Notes: generated by a model from the sequence alone, not told the origin. Counted from the stretch's first letter, positions 18,353 through 28,948 are shown. The stretch is DNA of 64,000 bases from Betaproteobacteria bacterium (GCA_016219425.1 JACRNB010000010.1:1-64000), one strand, 5' to 3'. Translations and numbers: made by a program.

Positions 18353-18378
18353 TAGGGGCGGCAGGGGGTGATTTCAAG
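18353..18378 (-). promoter_or_regulatory. Sigma-32-like promoter of groESL
   Basis: On the minus strand CTTGAAA (18378-18372) and CCCCTA (18358-18353) are separated by 13 bp. They resemble the sigma-32 consensus CTTGAAA / CCCCATNT. The -10 lies just upstream of CIRCE, so activation by RpoH and repression by HrcA would converge here. Confidence 0.6.
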
Positions 18379-18486
18379 GCGTGGTGACGTGGTTTTTTGC
18401 GGGGAGAAACTATCGAATTTCTTTATGGATAGTTATGTGTTTTTAATAACTTATTGATAGCAATAGGTTTTCTGAAAATGGTTGCC

Positions 18487-18516
18487 TTGACACCCTTTCT
18501 GCCCCCCACCTACACT
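18487..18516 (+). promoter_or_regulatory. Sigma-70 promoter of the nuo operon
   Basis: TTGACA (18487-18492) and TACACT (18511-18516) are spaced by 18 bp. The distance to nuoA is 44 bp. It is the only strong promoter-like pair in the AT-rich gap between the divergent groES and nuoA genes. Confidence 0.7.
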
Positions 18517-18560
18517 CGCGGCCTTCCTGACGTGGGGCTGACAGGTTTTTCAGGCTACTG

Positions 18561-18917
18561 ATGCTCGACACTTATTTCCCGGTTCTGCTGTTCATCCTGG
18601 TCGGTCTGGCGGTTGGCGTTGGTCCCATGGTGGCCGGCTTCATCCTTGGTCCCCATCGTCCGGACGCGCAAAAGCTCTCCCCCTACGAGTGCGGCTTCGA
18701 GGCCTTCGAAGACGCGCGCATGAAGTTCGACGTGCGCTACTACCTCGTTGCCATCCTGTTCATCCTGTTCGACCTGGAAATCGCCTTCCTCTTCCCCTGG
18801 GCCGTGGTGCTGGAAGAGATCGGCATGTTCGGCTTTGTCTCCATGGTCATCTTTCTCGGCATCCTCGTCGTGGGCTTCGTCTACGAGTGGATGAAGGGCG
18901 CTCTGGACTGGGAATAA
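18561..18917 (+). CDS. nuoA: NADH-quinone oxidoreductase subunit A
   Basis: A 118-residue membrane subunit of complex I with three helices. It has the conserved loop [20 protein letters not shown] between helices 1 and 2, including the quinone-site cysteine, and then [19 protein letters not shown]. First gene of the nuo operon, 44 bp after the promoter. Confidence 0.97.
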   Translation: MLDTYFPVLLFILVGLAVGVGPMVAGFILGPHRPDAQKLSPYECGFEAFEDARMKFDVRYYLVAILFILFDLEIAFLFPWAVVLEEIGMFGFVSMVIFLGILVVGFVYEWMKGALDWE

Positions 18918-18920
18918 ACC

Positions 18921-19397
18921 ATGGGCATCGAAGGCGTCCTCGAAAAAGGCTTCATCACCACCAGCGTCGATACGGTGGTGAACTACACCCGCACCGGCTC
19001 CCTGTGGCCCATGACCTTCGGCCTGGCCTGCTGCGCCATCGAGATGATGCAGGCCGGCGCTTCCCGCTATGACCTGGACCGTTTCGGCATCGTGTTCCGT
19101 CCCAGCCCGCGCCAGTCGGACCTGATGATCGTGGCCGGCACCCTGTGCAACAAGATGGCCCCGGCCCTGCGCAAGGTGTACGACCAGATGGCCGAACCGC
19201 GTTGGGTGATCTCCATGGGCTCCTGCGCCAACGGCGGCGGCTATTACCACTATTCCTATTCCGTGGTGCGCGGCTGCGACCGCATCGTGCCGGTGGACAT
19301 CTACGTGCCCGGCTGCCCGCCCACCGCCGAGGCGCTCCTGTACGGCCTGATCCAGTTGCAGAAAAAGATCCGCCGCACCAACACCATCGCCCGCTAA
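18921..19397 (+). CDS. nuoB: NADH-quinone oxidoreductase subunit B
   Basis: A 158-residue peripheral subunit carrying the terminal [4Fe-4S] cluster N2. The cluster ligands lie in [11 protein letters not shown], in the SCANGGGYY region and in the later [12 protein letters not shown] motif. It hands electrons to quinone at the NuoB/NuoD interface. Three bp after nuoA. Confidence 0.97.
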   Translation: MGIEGVLEKGFITTSVDTVVNYTRTGSLWPMTFGLACCAIEMMQAGASRYDLDRFGIVFRPSPRQSDLMIVAGTLCNKMAPALRKVYDQMAEPRWVISMGSCANGGGYYHYSYSVVRGCDRIVPVDIYVPGCPPTAEALLYGLIQLQKKIRRTNTIAR

Positions 19398-19405
19398 AGA
19401 CGCCC

Positions 19406-20011
19406 ATGCCGCTTGCACCGGAAACCCTCCTCGCGCGCCTACAGGACACCCTGGGCGACCAGATCGTCAAGGCGACCCTGGCCCTGGGCGAAGTCACCCT
19501 GGAAGTCCGCGCCGAGAACTGGATCGAGGTCTGCCGCCAGCTGCGCGACGACCCTGGTCTGCGCTTCGACCTGCTCATCGACCTCTGTGGCATGGACTAC
19601 TCCGCCTACAAGGACCAGCCCTGGGACGGCCCGCGTTTCGCCGTGGTGATCCACCTGCTGTCCGTGGTCAAGAACCATCGTGTGCGGGTGCGCGCCTTCT
19701 GCGCCGACGATGACCTGCCCCTGATCGCCTCCCTGGTGGACGTGTGGCCTGCCGTGAACTGGTTCGAGCGCGAGGCCTTCGACATGTACGGCATCGTGTT
19801 CGATGGTCACCCGGACCTGCGCCGCATCCTCACCGACTACGGCTTCATCGGCCACCCGTTCCGCAAGGACTTCCCGCTCTCCGGCCATGTCGAGATGCGT
19901 TACGACCCGGAACTCAAGCGCGTGGTGTACCAGCCGGTGACGGTGGAACCCCGCGTGGTCACGCCGCGCATCGTGCGTGAAGACACCTACGGAGATTCGG
20001 GCCGTGGCTGA
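19406..20011 (+). CDS. nuoC: NADH-quinone oxidoreductase subunit C
   Basis: A 201-residue peripheral arm subunit (30-kDa family) from ATG 19406. The signature [20 protein letters not shown] is present, followed by [18 protein letters not shown]. NuoC and NuoD are separate genes here, unlike the fused NuoCD of E. coli. It overlaps the nuoD start by 8 bp. Confidence 0.96.
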   Translation: MPLAPETLLARLQDTLGDQIVKATLALGEVTLEVRAENWIEVCRQLRDDPGLRFDLLIDLCGMDYSAYKDQPWDGPRFAVVIHLLSVVKNHRVRVRAFCADDDLPLIASLVDVWPAVNWFEREAFDMYGIVFDGHPDLRRILTDYGFIGHPFRKDFPLSGHVEMRYDPELKRVVYQPVTVEPRVVTPRIVREDTYGDSGRG

Positions 20012-21257
20012 TATCCGCAACTACACAATTAATTTCGGGCCCCAACACCCCGCCGCCCACGGCGTCTTGCGTCTGGTGCTGGAACTGGACGGCGAGGTGA
20101 TCGAGCGCGCCGACCCCCATATCGGCCTGCTGCATCGCGGCACCGAGAAGCTGGCGGAGCACAAGACCTTCCTGCAATGCGTGCCCTACATGGACCGCCT
20201 GGACTACATGTCCATGATGCAGAACGAGCACGCCTACTGCATGGCCATCGAAAAGCTGTTGCAGTTGCCCGTACCCGAGCGCGCCCAGTACATCCGGGTG
20301 ATGTTCGACGAGATCACCCGCATCCTGAACCACCTGCTGTGGCTCGGCACCCACGCCCTGGACGTGGGCGCCATGACCGTCTTCCTCTACGCCTTCCGCG
20401 AGCGCGAAGACCTGATGGACGTGTACGAGGCCGTCACCGGCGCGCGCGTACATGCGGCCTACTACCGTCCCGGCGGCGTCTACCGCGACCTGCCGGACGC
20501 CATGCCGCAGTACAGCGCCCAGCACACCCGCAACGCGGCGACCATGGCCTCGATGAACGCCAATCGCCAGGGTTCGGTGCTGGACTTCATCGACGACTTC
20601 ACGCAGCGTTTCCCCGGCTATGTGGACGACTACGAGACCCTGCTCACCGACAACCGCATCTGGAAGCAGCGCACCGTCGGCATCGGCGTGCTGGACCCGG
20701 ACCGGGCCAAGGCCCTGGGCTGCACCGGCCCCATGCTGCGCGGCTCCGGCATCGTCTGGGATCTGCGCAAGATGCAGCCCTACTCCGCCTACGAACACAT
20801 GGATTTCGAGATCCCCGTGGGCCGCACCGGCGACTGCTACGACCGTTACCTGGTGCGCATGGAAGAGATGCGCCAGTCCAACCGCATCATCAAACAGTGC
20901 GTGGACTGGCTCAGGAAACACCCCGGCCCGGTCATCACCGACAACCACAAGGTCGCACCGCCCAGCCGTGAAGGCATGAGGACCAACATGGAAGAGCTGA
21001 TTCACCACTTCAAGCTCTTCACCGAAGGCATGCACGTGCCCGAGGGCGAGGCTTATGCGGCGGTGGAACACTCCAAGGGCGAATTCGGCGTCTATCTGGT
21101 CTCCGACGGCGCCAACAAACCCTACCGCCTCAAGCTGCGCGCCCCCGGCTTCTCCCATCTCGCCGCCATGGATGAACTCTCCCGCGGCCACATGATCGCC
21201 GACGCCGTGGCCATCATCGGCACCCTCGACATCGTGTTCGGCGACATAGACAGATGA
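20004..21257 (+). CDS. nuoD: NADH-quinone oxidoreductase subunit D
   Basis: A 417-residue 49-kDa-type subunit, evolutionarily related to the large subunit of [NiFe] hydrogenases, that forms the quinone pocket with NuoB. The start is GTG 20004 ([20 protein letters not shown]), with a GGAG ten bases upstream. The [17 protein letters not shown] block and the C-terminal [12 protein letters not shown] end are canonical. The stop overlaps nuoE (ATGA). Confidence 0.96.
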   Translation: MADIRNYTINFGPQHPAAHGVLRLVLELDGEVIERADPHIGLLHRGTEKLAEHKTFLQCVPYMDRLDYMSMMQNEHAYCMAIEKLLQLPVPERAQYIRVMFDEITRILNHLLWLGTHALDVGAMTVFLYAFREREDLMDVYEAVTGARVHAAYYRPGGVYRDLPDAMPQYSAQHTRNAATMASMNANRQGSVLDFIDDFTQRFPGYVDDYETLLTDNRIWKQRTVGIGVLDPDRAKALGCTGPMLRGSGIVWDLRKMQPYSAYEHMDFEIPVGRTGDCYDRYLVRMEEMRQSNRIIKQCVDWLRKHPGPVITDNHKVAPPSREGMRTNMEELIHHFKLFTEGMHVPEGEAYAAVEHSKGEFGVYLVSDGANKPYRLKLRAPGFSHLAAMDELSRGHMIADAVAIIGTLDIVFGDIDR

Positions 21258-21733
21258 CCATGCTCACCGCTGAATCCCTCGCCCTCATAGACCAGGAATG
21301 CGCCAAGTACCCCGCCGAGCAGAGGCAGTCGGCGGTGATGGCGGCCCTGCGCATCGCCCAGACCGAAAAGGGCTGGCTGGCCAAGGACACCATCGCCTAT
21401 GTGGCCGATTACCTGGGCATGCCCGCCATCGCCGCCTACGAGGTGGCCACCTTCTACAACATGTACGAGCTGGCGCCGGTGGGCCGCCACAAGGTGACCC
21501 TGTGCACCAACCTGCCCTGCCAGTTGCAAGGTGCGGACCGGATCGGCGCGCACCTCCAGAACAAGCTGGGCATCGGTTTCGGCGAAACCACCCCGGACGG
21601 TCGCTACACCCTGAAAGAGGGTGAGTGCATGGGCGCCTGCGGCCACGGCCCCCTGTGCCTGCACAACAACCACCAGATGCACGCGCATCTGACGCCGGAA
21701 TCGGTGGACAAGCTCCTGGATGAACTGAAATGA
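21254..21733 (+). CDS. nuoE: NADH-quinone oxidoreductase subunit E
   Basis: A 159-residue 24-kDa-type subunit with a [2Fe-2S] cluster (N1a) bound by Cys residues in [12 protein letters not shown] and in [13 protein letters not shown]. The [11 protein letters not shown] segment is conserved. It works with NuoF as the NADH input module. The ATG may be at 21254 or 21260. Confidence 0.96.
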   Translation: MTMLTAESLALIDQECAKYPAEQRQSAVMAALRIAQTEKGWLAKDTIAYVADYLGMPAIAAYEVATFYNMYELAPVGRHKVTLCTNLPCQLQGADRIGAHLQNKLGIGFGETTPDGRYTLKEGECMGACGHGPLCLHNNHQMHAHLTPESVDKLLDELK

Positions 21734-23016
21734 GTTTGAACACCCCCGACACCCAGGTCTGCCTCTGGACGCTGGGTTACGACAACCCCGCCAGCCTCGC
21801 CACCTACACCGCGAACGGCGGCTACGAGGCCCTGAAGAAGATCCTGGCGGAGAAGACCCCCGCCGAAGCCATCATCGAGCAGGTCAAGATCAGCGCCCTG
21901 CGCGGACGCGGCGGCGCGGGTTTCCCCACCGGCCTCAAGTGGAGCTTCATGCCCCGCACCTTCCCCGGCGACAAGTACGTGGTGTGCAACACCGACGAAG
22001 GCGAGCCGGGCACCTTCAAGGACCGCGACATCGTCCGCTTCAACCCGCATCAGCTCATCGAAGGCATGCTCATCGCGGGCTACACCCTGGGGGCCAAGGC
22101 CGGCTACAACTACATCCACGGCGAGATCTTCGAGCAGTACCAGTCCTGGGAAGTCGCCCTGAACGAGGCGCGCGCCGCCGGTCTGCTGGGCAAGGACATC
22201 CTCGGCTCCGGCTGGGACTTCGACCTCCACGCCCACCACGGCTACGGCGCCTACATCTGCGGCGAAGAGACCGCCCTGCTGGAATCCATCGAAGGCAAGA
22301 AGGGCCAGCCCCGCTTCAAGCCGCCGTTCCCCGCCAGCTACGGCCTCTACGGCAAGCCCACCACCATCAACAACACCGAGACCCTGGCCAGCATCCCCTG
22401 GATCCTGCGCCACGGCGGCCAGGCCTTCCTGGAACTGGGCAAGCCCAACAACGGCGGCGCCAAGATCTTTTCCATCTCCGGCCACGTCAACAAACCCGGC
22501 AACTACGAGATTCCCCTGGGCACGCCGTTCCCTGACCTGCTGGAGATGGCCGGCGGCGTGCGCAACGGACACAAGTTGAAGGCCGTGATCCCCGGCGGCT
22601 CCTCCGCCCCGGTGCTGCCCGCCGAGGTGATGATGGGTCTCACCCTGGATTTCGACGCCATCGCCAAGGCCGGTTCCATGCTGGGCTCCGGCGCGGTCAT
22701 CGTCATGGACGAGACCGTGTGCATGGTGAAGGCCCTGGAGCGGCTGTCCTATTTCTACTTCGAGGAATCCTGCGGCCAGTGCACCCCCTGCCGCGAGGGC
22801 ACCGGCTGGCTCTACCGCATCATCCAGCGCATCGAGCACGGCCAGGGCCGGCCCGCAGACCTGGACGAACTCCTGCGCATCGGCAACAACATCGGCGGGC
22901 GCACGATTTGTGCATTGGGCGATGCCGCCGTCGGCCCGGTGGCCAGCTTCGTGAAGCACTTCCGCAAGGAATTCGAGTACCACATCGAAAACAAGCGCTG
23001 CATGGTGAACCACTGA
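21730..23016 (+). CDS. nuoF: NADH-quinone oxidoreductase subunit F
   Basis: A 428-residue 51-kDa-type subunit that oxidises NADH via FMN. The nucleotide-binding loop [17 protein letters not shown], the flavin segment [15 protein letters not shown] and the N3 cluster motif [15 protein letters not shown] are intact. It overlaps nuoE by 4 bp and nuoG by 1 bp. Confidence 0.97.
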   Translation: MSLNTPDTQVCLWTLGYDNPASLATYTANGGYEALKKILAEKTPAEAIIEQVKISALRGRGGAGFPTGLKWSFMPRTFPGDKYVVCNTDEGEPGTFKDRDIVRFNPHQLIEGMLIAGYTLGAKAGYNYIHGEIFEQYQSWEVALNEARAAGLLGKDILGSGWDFDLHAHHGYGAYICGEETALLESIEGKKGQPRFKPPFPASYGLYGKPTTINNTETLASIPWILRHGGQAFLELGKPNNGGAKIFSISGHVNKPGNYEIPLGTPFPDLLEMAGGVRNGHKLKAVIPGGSSAPVLPAEVMMGLTLDFDAIAKAGSMLGSGAVIVMDETVCMVKALERLSYFYFEESCGQCTPCREGTGWLYRIIQRIEHGQGRPADLDELLRIGNNIGGRTICALGDAAVGPVASFVKHFRKEFEYHIENKRCMVNH

Positions 23017-25331
23017 TGCCCCTGATCGAAATCGACGGCCAACAGGTAGAAGTCGCCCCCGGCTCGACGGTGATGGATGCCGCGCATCAGGCCGGCATCA
23101 CCATCCCCCACTTCTGCTACCACAAGAAACTCTCCATCGCCGCCAGTTGCCGCATGTGTCTGGTGGAAGTGGAGAAGGCCCCCAAGCCCCTGCCCGCCTG
23201 CGCCACCCCCGTCACCGACGGCATGAAGGTCAAGACCCACTCGCCCAAGGCCATCGACGCGCAAAAGGGCGTGATGGAGTTCCTGCTCATCAACCACCCG
23301 CTCGACTGCCCCATCTGCGACCAGGGCGGCGAGTGCCAGTTGCAGGATGTGGCCGTGGGTTACGGCGGCAGCGCCTCGCGCTACGACGAAGCCAAGCGCG
23401 TGGTGAAGGACAAGGATCTCGGCCCCCTCATCGCCACCGACATGACCCGCTGCATCCATTGCAGCCGCTGCGTGCGCTTCGGCCAGGAAGTCGCCGGGCT
23501 GATGGAGCTGGGCATGACCCACCGCGGCGAGCACACCGAGGTGATGCCCTTCCTGGAGGCGCAGGTCACGCACGAACTCTCCGGCAACGTGATCGAGCTG
23601 TGCCCCGTGGGCGCGCTCACCAGCAAGCCCTTCCGCTACTTGGCGCGTTCCTGGGAACTCTCGCGCCGCAAGGCGGTGAGCCCGCACGACGGCCTGGGCG
23701 CCAACGTGCAGGTGCATGTGAAGGACGGGCGCGTCTACCGCGTCGTGCCGCAGAACAACGAAGCGGTGAACGAATGCTGGATCGCCGACCGCGACCGCTA
23801 TTCCTATGAAGCCCTGAACAGCGCCGAGCGCCTTACCCGGCCCATGATGAAGCGCGACGGCGTCTGGGCCGAGGCGTCCTGGCAGGACGCCCTGGAACGC
23901 GTCGCCGCCGGTCTCGCCGCCGTGCGCCAACAGCACGGCCCCGCCGCCATCGGCGGTCTGGCCTCCCCCCACCAGACGGTGGAGGAGCTGTACCTGTTCA
24001 CCAAGGTGCTGCGCGGCCTGGGTACGGAAAGCATCGACCACCGCCTGGCCCAGGCCGGCGCTGCGGTCGGCAACGGCGCCCGCTGGCTGGGTCTCGCCAT
24101 CGAAGACCTGGAAGCGCTGGATCGCATCCTCCTGATCGGCGCCACCCTGCGCAGCGAGCAGCCCCTGGCGGCGCACCGCCTGCGCGAGGCGGTGAAGGCT
24201 GGCGGGCAGTTGAACGTGCTCCACGCCGCCGACGACAACCTGCTGTGCAAGGTCGCGGGCAAGATCATCACCCGCGCCGATGCCTGGGGCGACGCCCTGG
24301 TCCGCATCGCCGCCGCCATGAAGGATGCCGGCGCGGCGGTGCAGACGGACACCGCCGGCGTGAACGCCGATGACGCCGCCCGCACCATCGCCGCCAGCCT
24401 GCTGGGCGGCGAACGCCGTGCCGTGCTGCTGGGCGCGCTGGCGCAGAACCACCCGCAGGCGGATCGCATTCACGCCCTGGCCCAGGCCATCGCCCAGGCC
24501 TGCGGCGCAAAACTCGGTTTCCTCTCCGTCGCCGCCAACAGTGTGGGCGCGCAACTGGCGGGCGCGCTGCCCGGCCCCGACGGCCTCGCCGCCGCCGCCA
24601 TGCTGGCCGCGCCGCGCAAGGCCTATGTGCTGCTGGGGGTGGAGCCGGAGCTGGATGCCTACGCCGCCGCCGCCGCCCGCGCCGCCCTCAAGGCCGCCGA
24701 ATTCCGCGTCGCCCTCACCGCCTTCAAGAGCGCGACCCTGGATGACTGCGACGTGCTCCTGCCCATCGCCGCCTTCGCCGAGACCGCCGGGGCGTTGGTG
24801 AACATGGAAGGCCGCCTGCAAACCTTCCATGCCGCCGTGCCGCCCCAGGGCGAGGCGCGCCCCGCCTGGAAGGTGCTGCGCGTGCTGGGCAACCTGCTGT
24901 CCATCAACGGTTTTGATTACGACAGCGTGGAATCCGTGCGCGCCGACGCCCTGCCGGAAGGCCAGGCCCATATTGCGCAGCATCTGGACAACGCGACCGG
25001 CGCGGCGGGGACGTCCGCCTCCCCCGCTGTCGATGGTCTGATCCGCCTGGGCGAGACCCCCATGCATCAGCTCGACCCCCTCACCCGCCGCGCCCCCGCC
25101 CTGCAAGCGACCGGCGCCGCCCCCGAGGCCGCCGCCTGCGGCGCGCTGCTGGCGCGTCTGGGCCTGGAGGCGGGCATCTCCGTGCGCGTGAGCCAGGGCG
25201 AGGCCAGTGCGGTCATGACCCTGCGCCAGGATGACCGCCTCGCCGATGGCGTCTTGCGCGTCCCCGCCGCCCATCCCGCCACCGCCGCCCTGGGCGGTCG
25301 GTTCGGCCCCATCACCGTGGAGCGTGTCTGA
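23016..25331 (+). CDS. nuoG: NADH-quinone oxidoreductase subunit G
   Basis: A 771-residue 75-kDa-type subunit, start ATG 23016 ([19 protein letters not shown]). The N-terminal ferredoxin domain has Cys residues in [20 protein letters not shown]. The next clusters are in [17 protein letters not shown] and in [16 protein letters not shown]. The rest is molybdopterin-oxidoreductase-like but lacks cofactor. The C-terminal third is unusually Ala/Gly rich, as in many betaproteobacterial homologues. Confidence 0.96.
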   Translation: MPLIEIDGQQVEVAPGSTVMDAAHQAGITIPHFCYHKKLSIAASCRMCLVEVEKAPKPLPACATPVTDGMKVKTHSPKAIDAQKGVMEFLLINHPLDCPICDQGGECQLQDVAVGYGGSASRYDEAKRVVKDKDLGPLIATDMTRCIHCSRCVRFGQEVAGLMELGMTHRGEHTEVMPFLEAQVTHELSGNVIELCPVGALTSKPFRYLARSWELSRRKAVSPHDGLGANVQVHVKDGRVYRVVPQNNEAVNECWIADRDRYSYEALNSAERLTRPMMKRDGVWAEASWQDALERVAAGLAAVRQQHGPAAIGGLASPHQTVEELYLFTKVLRGLGTESIDHRLAQAGAAVGNGARWLGLAIEDLEALDRILLIGATLRSEQPLAAHRLREAVKAGGQLNVLHAADDNLLCKVAGKIITRADAWGDALVRIAAAMKDAGAAVQTDTAGVNADDAARTIAASLLGGERRAVLLGALAQNHPQADRIHALAQAIAQACGAKLGFLSVAANSVGAQLAGALPGPDGLAAAAMLAAPRKAYVLLGVEPELDAYAAAAARAALKAAEFRVALTAFKSATLDDCDVLLPIAAFAETAGALVNMEGRLQTFHAAVPPQGEARPAWKVLRVLGNLLSINGFDYDSVESVRADALPEGQAHIAQHLDNATGAAGTSASPAVDGLIRLGETPMHQLDPLTRRAPALQATGAAPEAAACGALLARLGLEAGISVRVSQGEASAVMTLRQDDRLADGVLRVPAAHPATAALGGRFGPITVERV

Positions 25332-26359
25332 TGGACGCCTTGCTTGCCCCGGTAGCGGAACTCCTCGGCCCGGCCTGGCTGCCGATCTGGACCCTGGTGA
25401 AGATCGTCGTCATCGTCCTGCCCCTGCTGCTGTGCGTGGCCTATCTCACCTATGCCGAACGCAAGATCATCGGCTGGATGCAGGTGCGCATCGGCCCCAA
25501 CCGCGTCGGCTACTTCGGCCTGCTGCAACCCATCGCGGATGCGGTCAAGCTGATGTTCAAGGAGATCATCATCCCCAGCGGGGCCAACAAGGGCCTGTTC
25601 CTGCTGGGGCCGGTGCTGGCTATCGCCCCCGCCCTGGCGGCCTGGGCCGTGTTCCCCTTCACCGACAAACTGGTGCTGGCCAACGTCAACGCCGGTCTGC
25701 TCTACATCATGGCCATCACCTCCATGGGCGTTTACGGCGTGGTGATCGCGGGCTGGGCTTCCAACTCCAAGTACGCCTTTTTGGGCGCGATGCGTTCCTC
25801 GGCCCAGATCGTGTCGTATGAAATTGCCATGGGCTTCGCGCTGGTCGGGGTGCTGATGGCGTCCCAGAGCCTGAACCTGATCGACATCGTGAAGGGCCAG
25901 GAGGGCGGCTTCTGGCACTGGTATTTCCTGCCCCTGTTCCCCCTGTTCCTGGTCTATCTGATCTCCGGCGTGGCGGAGACCAACCGTTCGCCGTTCGACG
26001 TGGCGGAAGGCGAGTCCGAGATCGTGGCGGGCTTCCATGTGGAATATTCCGGCATGGCCTTCGCCGTGTTCTTCCTGGCCGAATACGCCAACATGATCCT
26101 GATCGCGGGCCTCACCAGCATCATGTTCCTGGGCGGCTGGCTCTCGCCCGTGCCCTTCCTGCCGGACGGGTTCTTCTGGATCGCAGCCAAGATCAGCTTC
26201 GTGCTGTTCCTGTTCCTCTGGTTCCGCGCCACCTTCCCGCGCTATCGCTATGACCAGATCATGCGTCTGGGCTGGAAGGTGTTCATCCCCGTGACCCTGG
26301 TGTGGATCCTGGTGGTGGGCGCGGCGATGCAGACGCCCTACGGCTACCTGTTCCACTGA
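25331..26359 (+). CDS. nuoH: NADH-quinone oxidoreductase subunit H
   Basis: A 342-residue membrane subunit with about eight helices that joins the quinone site to the proton pumps. Motifs [19 protein letters not shown] and [20 protein letters not shown], with its glutamate-rich quinone-tunnel loop, are intact. Its ATG overlaps the last base of the nuoG stop. Confidence 0.97.
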   Translation: MDALLAPVAELLGPAWLPIWTLVKIVVIVLPLLLCVAYLTYAERKIIGWMQVRIGPNRVGYFGLLQPIADAVKLMFKEIIIPSGANKGLFLLGPVLAIAPALAAWAVFPFTDKLVLANVNAGLLYIMAITSMGVYGVVIAGWASNSKYAFLGAMRSSAQIVSYEIAMGFALVGVLMASQSLNLIDIVKGQEGGFWHWYFLPLFPLFLVYLISGVAETNRSPFDVAEGESEIVAGFHVEYSGMAFAVFFLAEYANMILIAGLTSIMFLGGWLSPVPFLPDGFFWIAAKISFVLFLFLWFRATFPRYRYDQIMRLGWKVFIPVTLVWILVVGAAMQTPYGYLFH

Positions 26360-26367
26360 GGGCGAAC

Positions 26368-26871
26368 ATGTTCAAGCGCATCCAGTCCTTCTTCGCCACC
26401 TTCCTGCTCGTCGAGCTGCTGTTCGGCATGGCGCTGACCCTGCGTCATTTGTTTGCACGCAAGATCACGGTGCAGTACCCGGAAGAGAAGACCCCGCAAT
26501 CGCCCCGTTTCCGCGGCCTTCACGCCCAGCGCCGCTATCCCAACGGCGAGGAACGCTGTATCGCCTGCAAGCTGTGCGAGGCGGTGTGCCCCGCTCTGGC
26601 GATCAAGATCGAGTCCGAGCAACGCGCTGACGCGAATGGGGCAACCTCGCGTCGCACCACGGTGTACGACATCGACCTGACCAAGTGCATCTTCTGCGGC
26701 TTCTGCGAAGAGGCCTGCCCGGTGGATGCCATCGTCGAGACCCGCATCCTGGAGTACCACGGCGAGAAACGCGGCGATCTCTACTACACCAAAGAGATGC
26801 TGCTGGCGGTGGGCGACCAGTATGAAGAGCAGATCGCGCGGGACCGCGCGGCGGATGCGCGCTATCGCTGA
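26368..26871 (+). CDS. nuoI: NADH-quinone oxidoreductase subunit I
   Basis: A 167-residue ferredoxin-like subunit from ATG 26368, anchored by an N-terminal amphipathic helix. Two [4Fe-4S] motifs, [12 protein letters not shown] and [12 protein letters not shown], ligate N6a and N6b. In a standard operon nuoJ follows directly; here a HicA gene starts 2 bp after the stop. Confidence 0.97.
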   Translation: MFKRIQSFFATFLLVELLFGMALTLRHLFARKITVQYPEEKTPQSPRFRGLHAQRRYPNGEERCIACKLCEAVCPALAIKIESEQRADANGATSRRTTVYDIDLTKCIFCGFCEEACPVDAIVETRILEYHGEKRGDLYYTKEMLLAVGDQYEEQIARDRAADARYR

Positions 26872-26873
26872 CG

Positions 26874-27068
26874 ATGCCAGTCAAGATCAAGGACCTATTG
26901 GACATGTTGCGTAACGACGGATGGGAACAAGTGGCGATGAGGGGCAGCCACCGCCAGTTCAAGCACCCGAACAAACCGGGGCGCGTCACCGTGGCCGGCA
27001 AGCCGGGCGACGACGTGGCCCCCGGCACGTACAACAGCATCCTGAAACAAGCGGGATGGAAGAGGTAA
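26874..27068 (+). CDS. hicA: HicA toxin (mRNA interferase)
   Basis: A 64-residue protein with the HicA dsRBD-like fold: KIKDLLDMLRNDGWEQVAMRGSHRQFKHP, whose GSHRQF histidine is the catalytic residue of this family, then PGKP-type loop and SILKQAGW. HicA cleaves mRNA and tmRNA. It begins only 2 bp after nuoI, on the same strand and with similar base composition, so it is expected to ride on the nuo transcript. Its antitoxin follows. Confidence 0.93.
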   Translation: MPVKIKDLLDMLRNDGWEQVAMRGSHRQFKHPNKPGRVTVAGKPGDDVAPGTYNSILKQAGWKR

Positions 27069-27073
27069 ACGCC

Positions 27074-27286
27074 ATGAAATACGCCGTCGTCATCGAACAA
27101 GCCGGGTCGGGGTTCTCCGCCTATGTGCCCGATCTGCCCGGCTGTGTGGCGGCGGGCGCGAGCGTGCCCGAGGTGGAAACCCTGATCCACGACGCCATCG
27201 AGTTTCACCTCGAAGGCATGAAAGAAGATGGCCTGATGCTTCCCCAACCCGCCAGCGTGGTGGAATACATGGAGGTGGCCGCGTAA
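27074..27286 (+). CDS. hicB: HicB antitoxin (short form)
   Basis: A 70-residue protein with the HicB partial-RNase-H fold: MKYAVVIEQAGSGFSAYVPD, LPGCVAAGASVPEVE, then AIEFHLEGMKEDG. It ends without a separate DNA-binding domain, as in short HicB proteins, so autoregulation through its own helix-turn-helix is unlikely; expression probably depends on the nuo promoter. nuoJ starts 14 bp downstream. Confidence 0.92.
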   Translation: MKYAVVIEQAGSGFSAYVPDLPGCVAAGASVPEVETLIHDAIEFHLEGMKEDGLMLPQPASVVEYMEVAA

Positions 27287-27300
27287 GGCCCGACCCGCAG

Positions 27301-27918
27301 ATGGAATTTTCCAGCCTCGTTTTCTACGTCCTCTCCGCCATCCTCCTGCTGGCGAGCCTGCGCGTGATCACCGCGCGCAACCCGGTGCATGCCGCCCTGG
27401 CCCTGGTGCTGGCCTTCTTCTCCGCCGCCGGGCTGTGGATGCTGCTGGAGGCGGAGTTCCTCGCCATCACCCTGGTGCTGGTCTACATCGGCGCGGTCAT
27501 GGTGTTGTTCCTGTTCGTGGTGATGATGCTGGACATCAATCTGGCGCAACTGCGCCAGGGCTTCTGGAGCTACCTGCCCGCCGGCCTGCTGGTGGGCGGC
27601 CTGATGGTGGCGGAGATGTTCCTGGTGCTGGGCGGCAAGGATCTGGGCCTGGCCGCGCCCGCCGCTCACGCCGCCGACTACAGCAACACCAAGGAACTGG
27701 GCCGCCTGCTCTACACCGAGTACGTCTACCCGTTTGAGCTCGCGGCAGTGGTGCTGCTGGTGGCCATGATCGCCGCCATCGCCCTGACCCATCGCAAACG
27801 CCCCGGCAACAAGTCGATCAACCCGGCGGTGCAGGTGCGGGTGAAGCGCGACGAGCGCGTCTATCTCGTCAACATCAAGCCGCAGAAGCCGGAAGCGCCC
27901 AAGGGGGACGAGGAATGA
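27301..27918 (+). CDS. nuoJ: NADH-quinone oxidoreductase subunit J
   Basis: A 205-residue membrane subunit with five helices. The third carries [20 protein letters not shown], which includes the pi-bulge region of the coupling mechanism. The tail after residue 160 is charged. It overlaps nuoK by 4 bp. Confidence 0.96.
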   Translation: MEFSSLVFYVLSAILLLASLRVITARNPVHAALALVLAFFSAAGLWMLLEAEFLAITLVLVYIGAVMVLFLFVVMMLDINLAQLRQGFWSYLPAGLLVGGLMVAEMFLVLGGKDLGLAAPAAHAADYSNTKELGRLLYTEYVYPFELAAVVLLVAMIAAIALTHRKRPGNKSINPAVQVRVKRDERVYLVNIKPQKPEAPKGDEE

Positions 27919-28235
27919 GCATCGGTCTGAACGTGGGCCTGTCCCACTACCTCATCCTCGGGTCCATCCTGTTCGCCATCAGCGTGGTGGGCATCTTTCT
28001 GAACCGCAAGAACGTGATCGTCATCCTCATGGCCATCGAGCTGATGCTGCTGGCGGTGAACATGAACTTCGTCGCCTTCTCGCGCTATCTCGATGACATG
28101 GCGGGACAGGTGTTCGTGTTCTTCATCCTCACCGTGGCCGCGGCGGAGTCGGCCATCGGCCTCGCCATCCTGGTGGTGCTGTTCCGCAACCTGAAGACCA
28201 TCAACGTCGATGAACTCGACCGCCTCAAGGGCTGA
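27915..28235 (+). CDS. nuoK: NADH-quinone oxidoreductase subunit K
   Basis: A 106-residue, three-helix subunit related to MrpC antiporter subunits. The proton-path glutamates are in [14 protein letters not shown] and in [16 protein letters not shown]. In a standard operon nuoL follows; here a nucleotidyltransferase gene begins 1 bp after the stop. Confidence 0.97.
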   Translation: MSIGLNVGLSHYLILGSILFAISVVGIFLNRKNVIVILMAIELMLLAVNMNFVAFSRYLDDMAGQVFVFFILTVAAAESAIGLAILVVLFRNLKTINVDELDRLKG

Positions 28236-28236
28236 C

Positions 28237-28557
28237 ATGCTGAGCGAAGCCACCCTCCGGGAAGCCGCCCGCGTGCTGGGCGAGACCGCCAGACCGGCGC
28301 GGGTGATCCTGTTCGGGTCTTACGCGCGGGGCGAGGCCAGGGAGGATTCAGATGCGGACTTCATGGTGATCAAGCCGCAGGTGGACAACCCCGGTGAGGA
28401 AATGGTGCGGCTTTATCGCGCGTTACGCCCCATGCAGATGCCGGTGGATATCCTGGTCTACTCCGAGGCTGAAGCGGAGCGACGCCGTGACTGGTGCTCC
28501 AGCGCCGTGTACTGGGCGCTGCGCGAGGGGAAAGTCTTATATGAAGCAAAACAATGA
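28237..28557 (+). CDS. MNT-type nucleotidyltransferase (antitoxin-like)
   Basis: A 106-residue minimal nucleotidyltransferase. The active-site motif GSYARGEAREDSDADF (GS-x-DxD) and the third acidic residue in MPVDILVYSEAE are present, so catalysis is possible. Members of this family pair with HEPN proteins; in the MntA/HepT systems the transferase AMPylates and silences the HEPN ribonuclease. The start ATG 28237 is 1 bp after nuoK, and the end overlaps the HEPN gene by 17 bp. It sits between nuoK and nuoL. Confidence 0.88.
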   Translation: MLSEATLREAARVLGETARPARVILFGSYARGEAREDSDADFMVIKPQVDNPGEEMVRLYRALRPMQMPVDILVYSEAEAERRRDWCSSAVYWALREGKVLYEAKQ

Positions 28558-28936
28558 TGAATCGCGCGCGTTGCTCCAGTTGGCTGAACAAGACTGGGAA
28601 ATCATGCAAGCCATCAAAGATGCCCCCCGAGTTCATCTGGCAGGTGTTTGCTTTCACGCACAGCAGTGCGTGGAAAAGAGCTTGAAGGCGGTGCTGATCA
28701 TGCATGACTTGAAATACCCGCTCACCCACAACCTGGAACTACTGGCCGACAAGCTCCTGGGACAGGGTGTCTCCATCCCCGTGGACGCCGATGTGCTGTC
28801 CCTGCTCAATCCCTGCGCTGTAGCCTACCGCTACGACAATCAGGAAATCACTTACATGGCCAAGGAAGACGTTCTGAATGTTGCCAGCACCATGCTGACC
28901 TGGGCCCAGGCCGAAACGGGTATGGCGAGCGCTTAG
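28541..28936 (+). CDS. HEPN domain protein (toxin-like)
   Basis: A 131-residue all-helical protein. The typical HEPN segment CFHAQQCVEKSLKAVLIMHD and then THNLELLADKL mark the COG2250 type. The C-terminal active-site region reads AYRYDNQEITY and does not show a clear RX4-6H motif, so RNase activity is uncertain. It overlaps the nucleotidyltransferase, which argues for one functional pair. nuoL starts 12 bp downstream. Confidence 0.88.
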   Translation: MKQNNDESRALLQLAEQDWEIMQAIKDAPRVHLAGVCFHAQQCVEKSLKAVLIMHDLKYPLTHNLELLADKLLGQGVSIPVDADVLSLLNPCAVAYRYDNQEITYMAKEDVLNVASTMLTWAQAETGMASA

Positions 28937-28948
28937 AGAGAAACCTCC

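Noticed and set aside
22812..25274. An 820-codon minus-strand frame
   Set aside because: Antisense to nuoG, with biased His/Gly/Gln composition.
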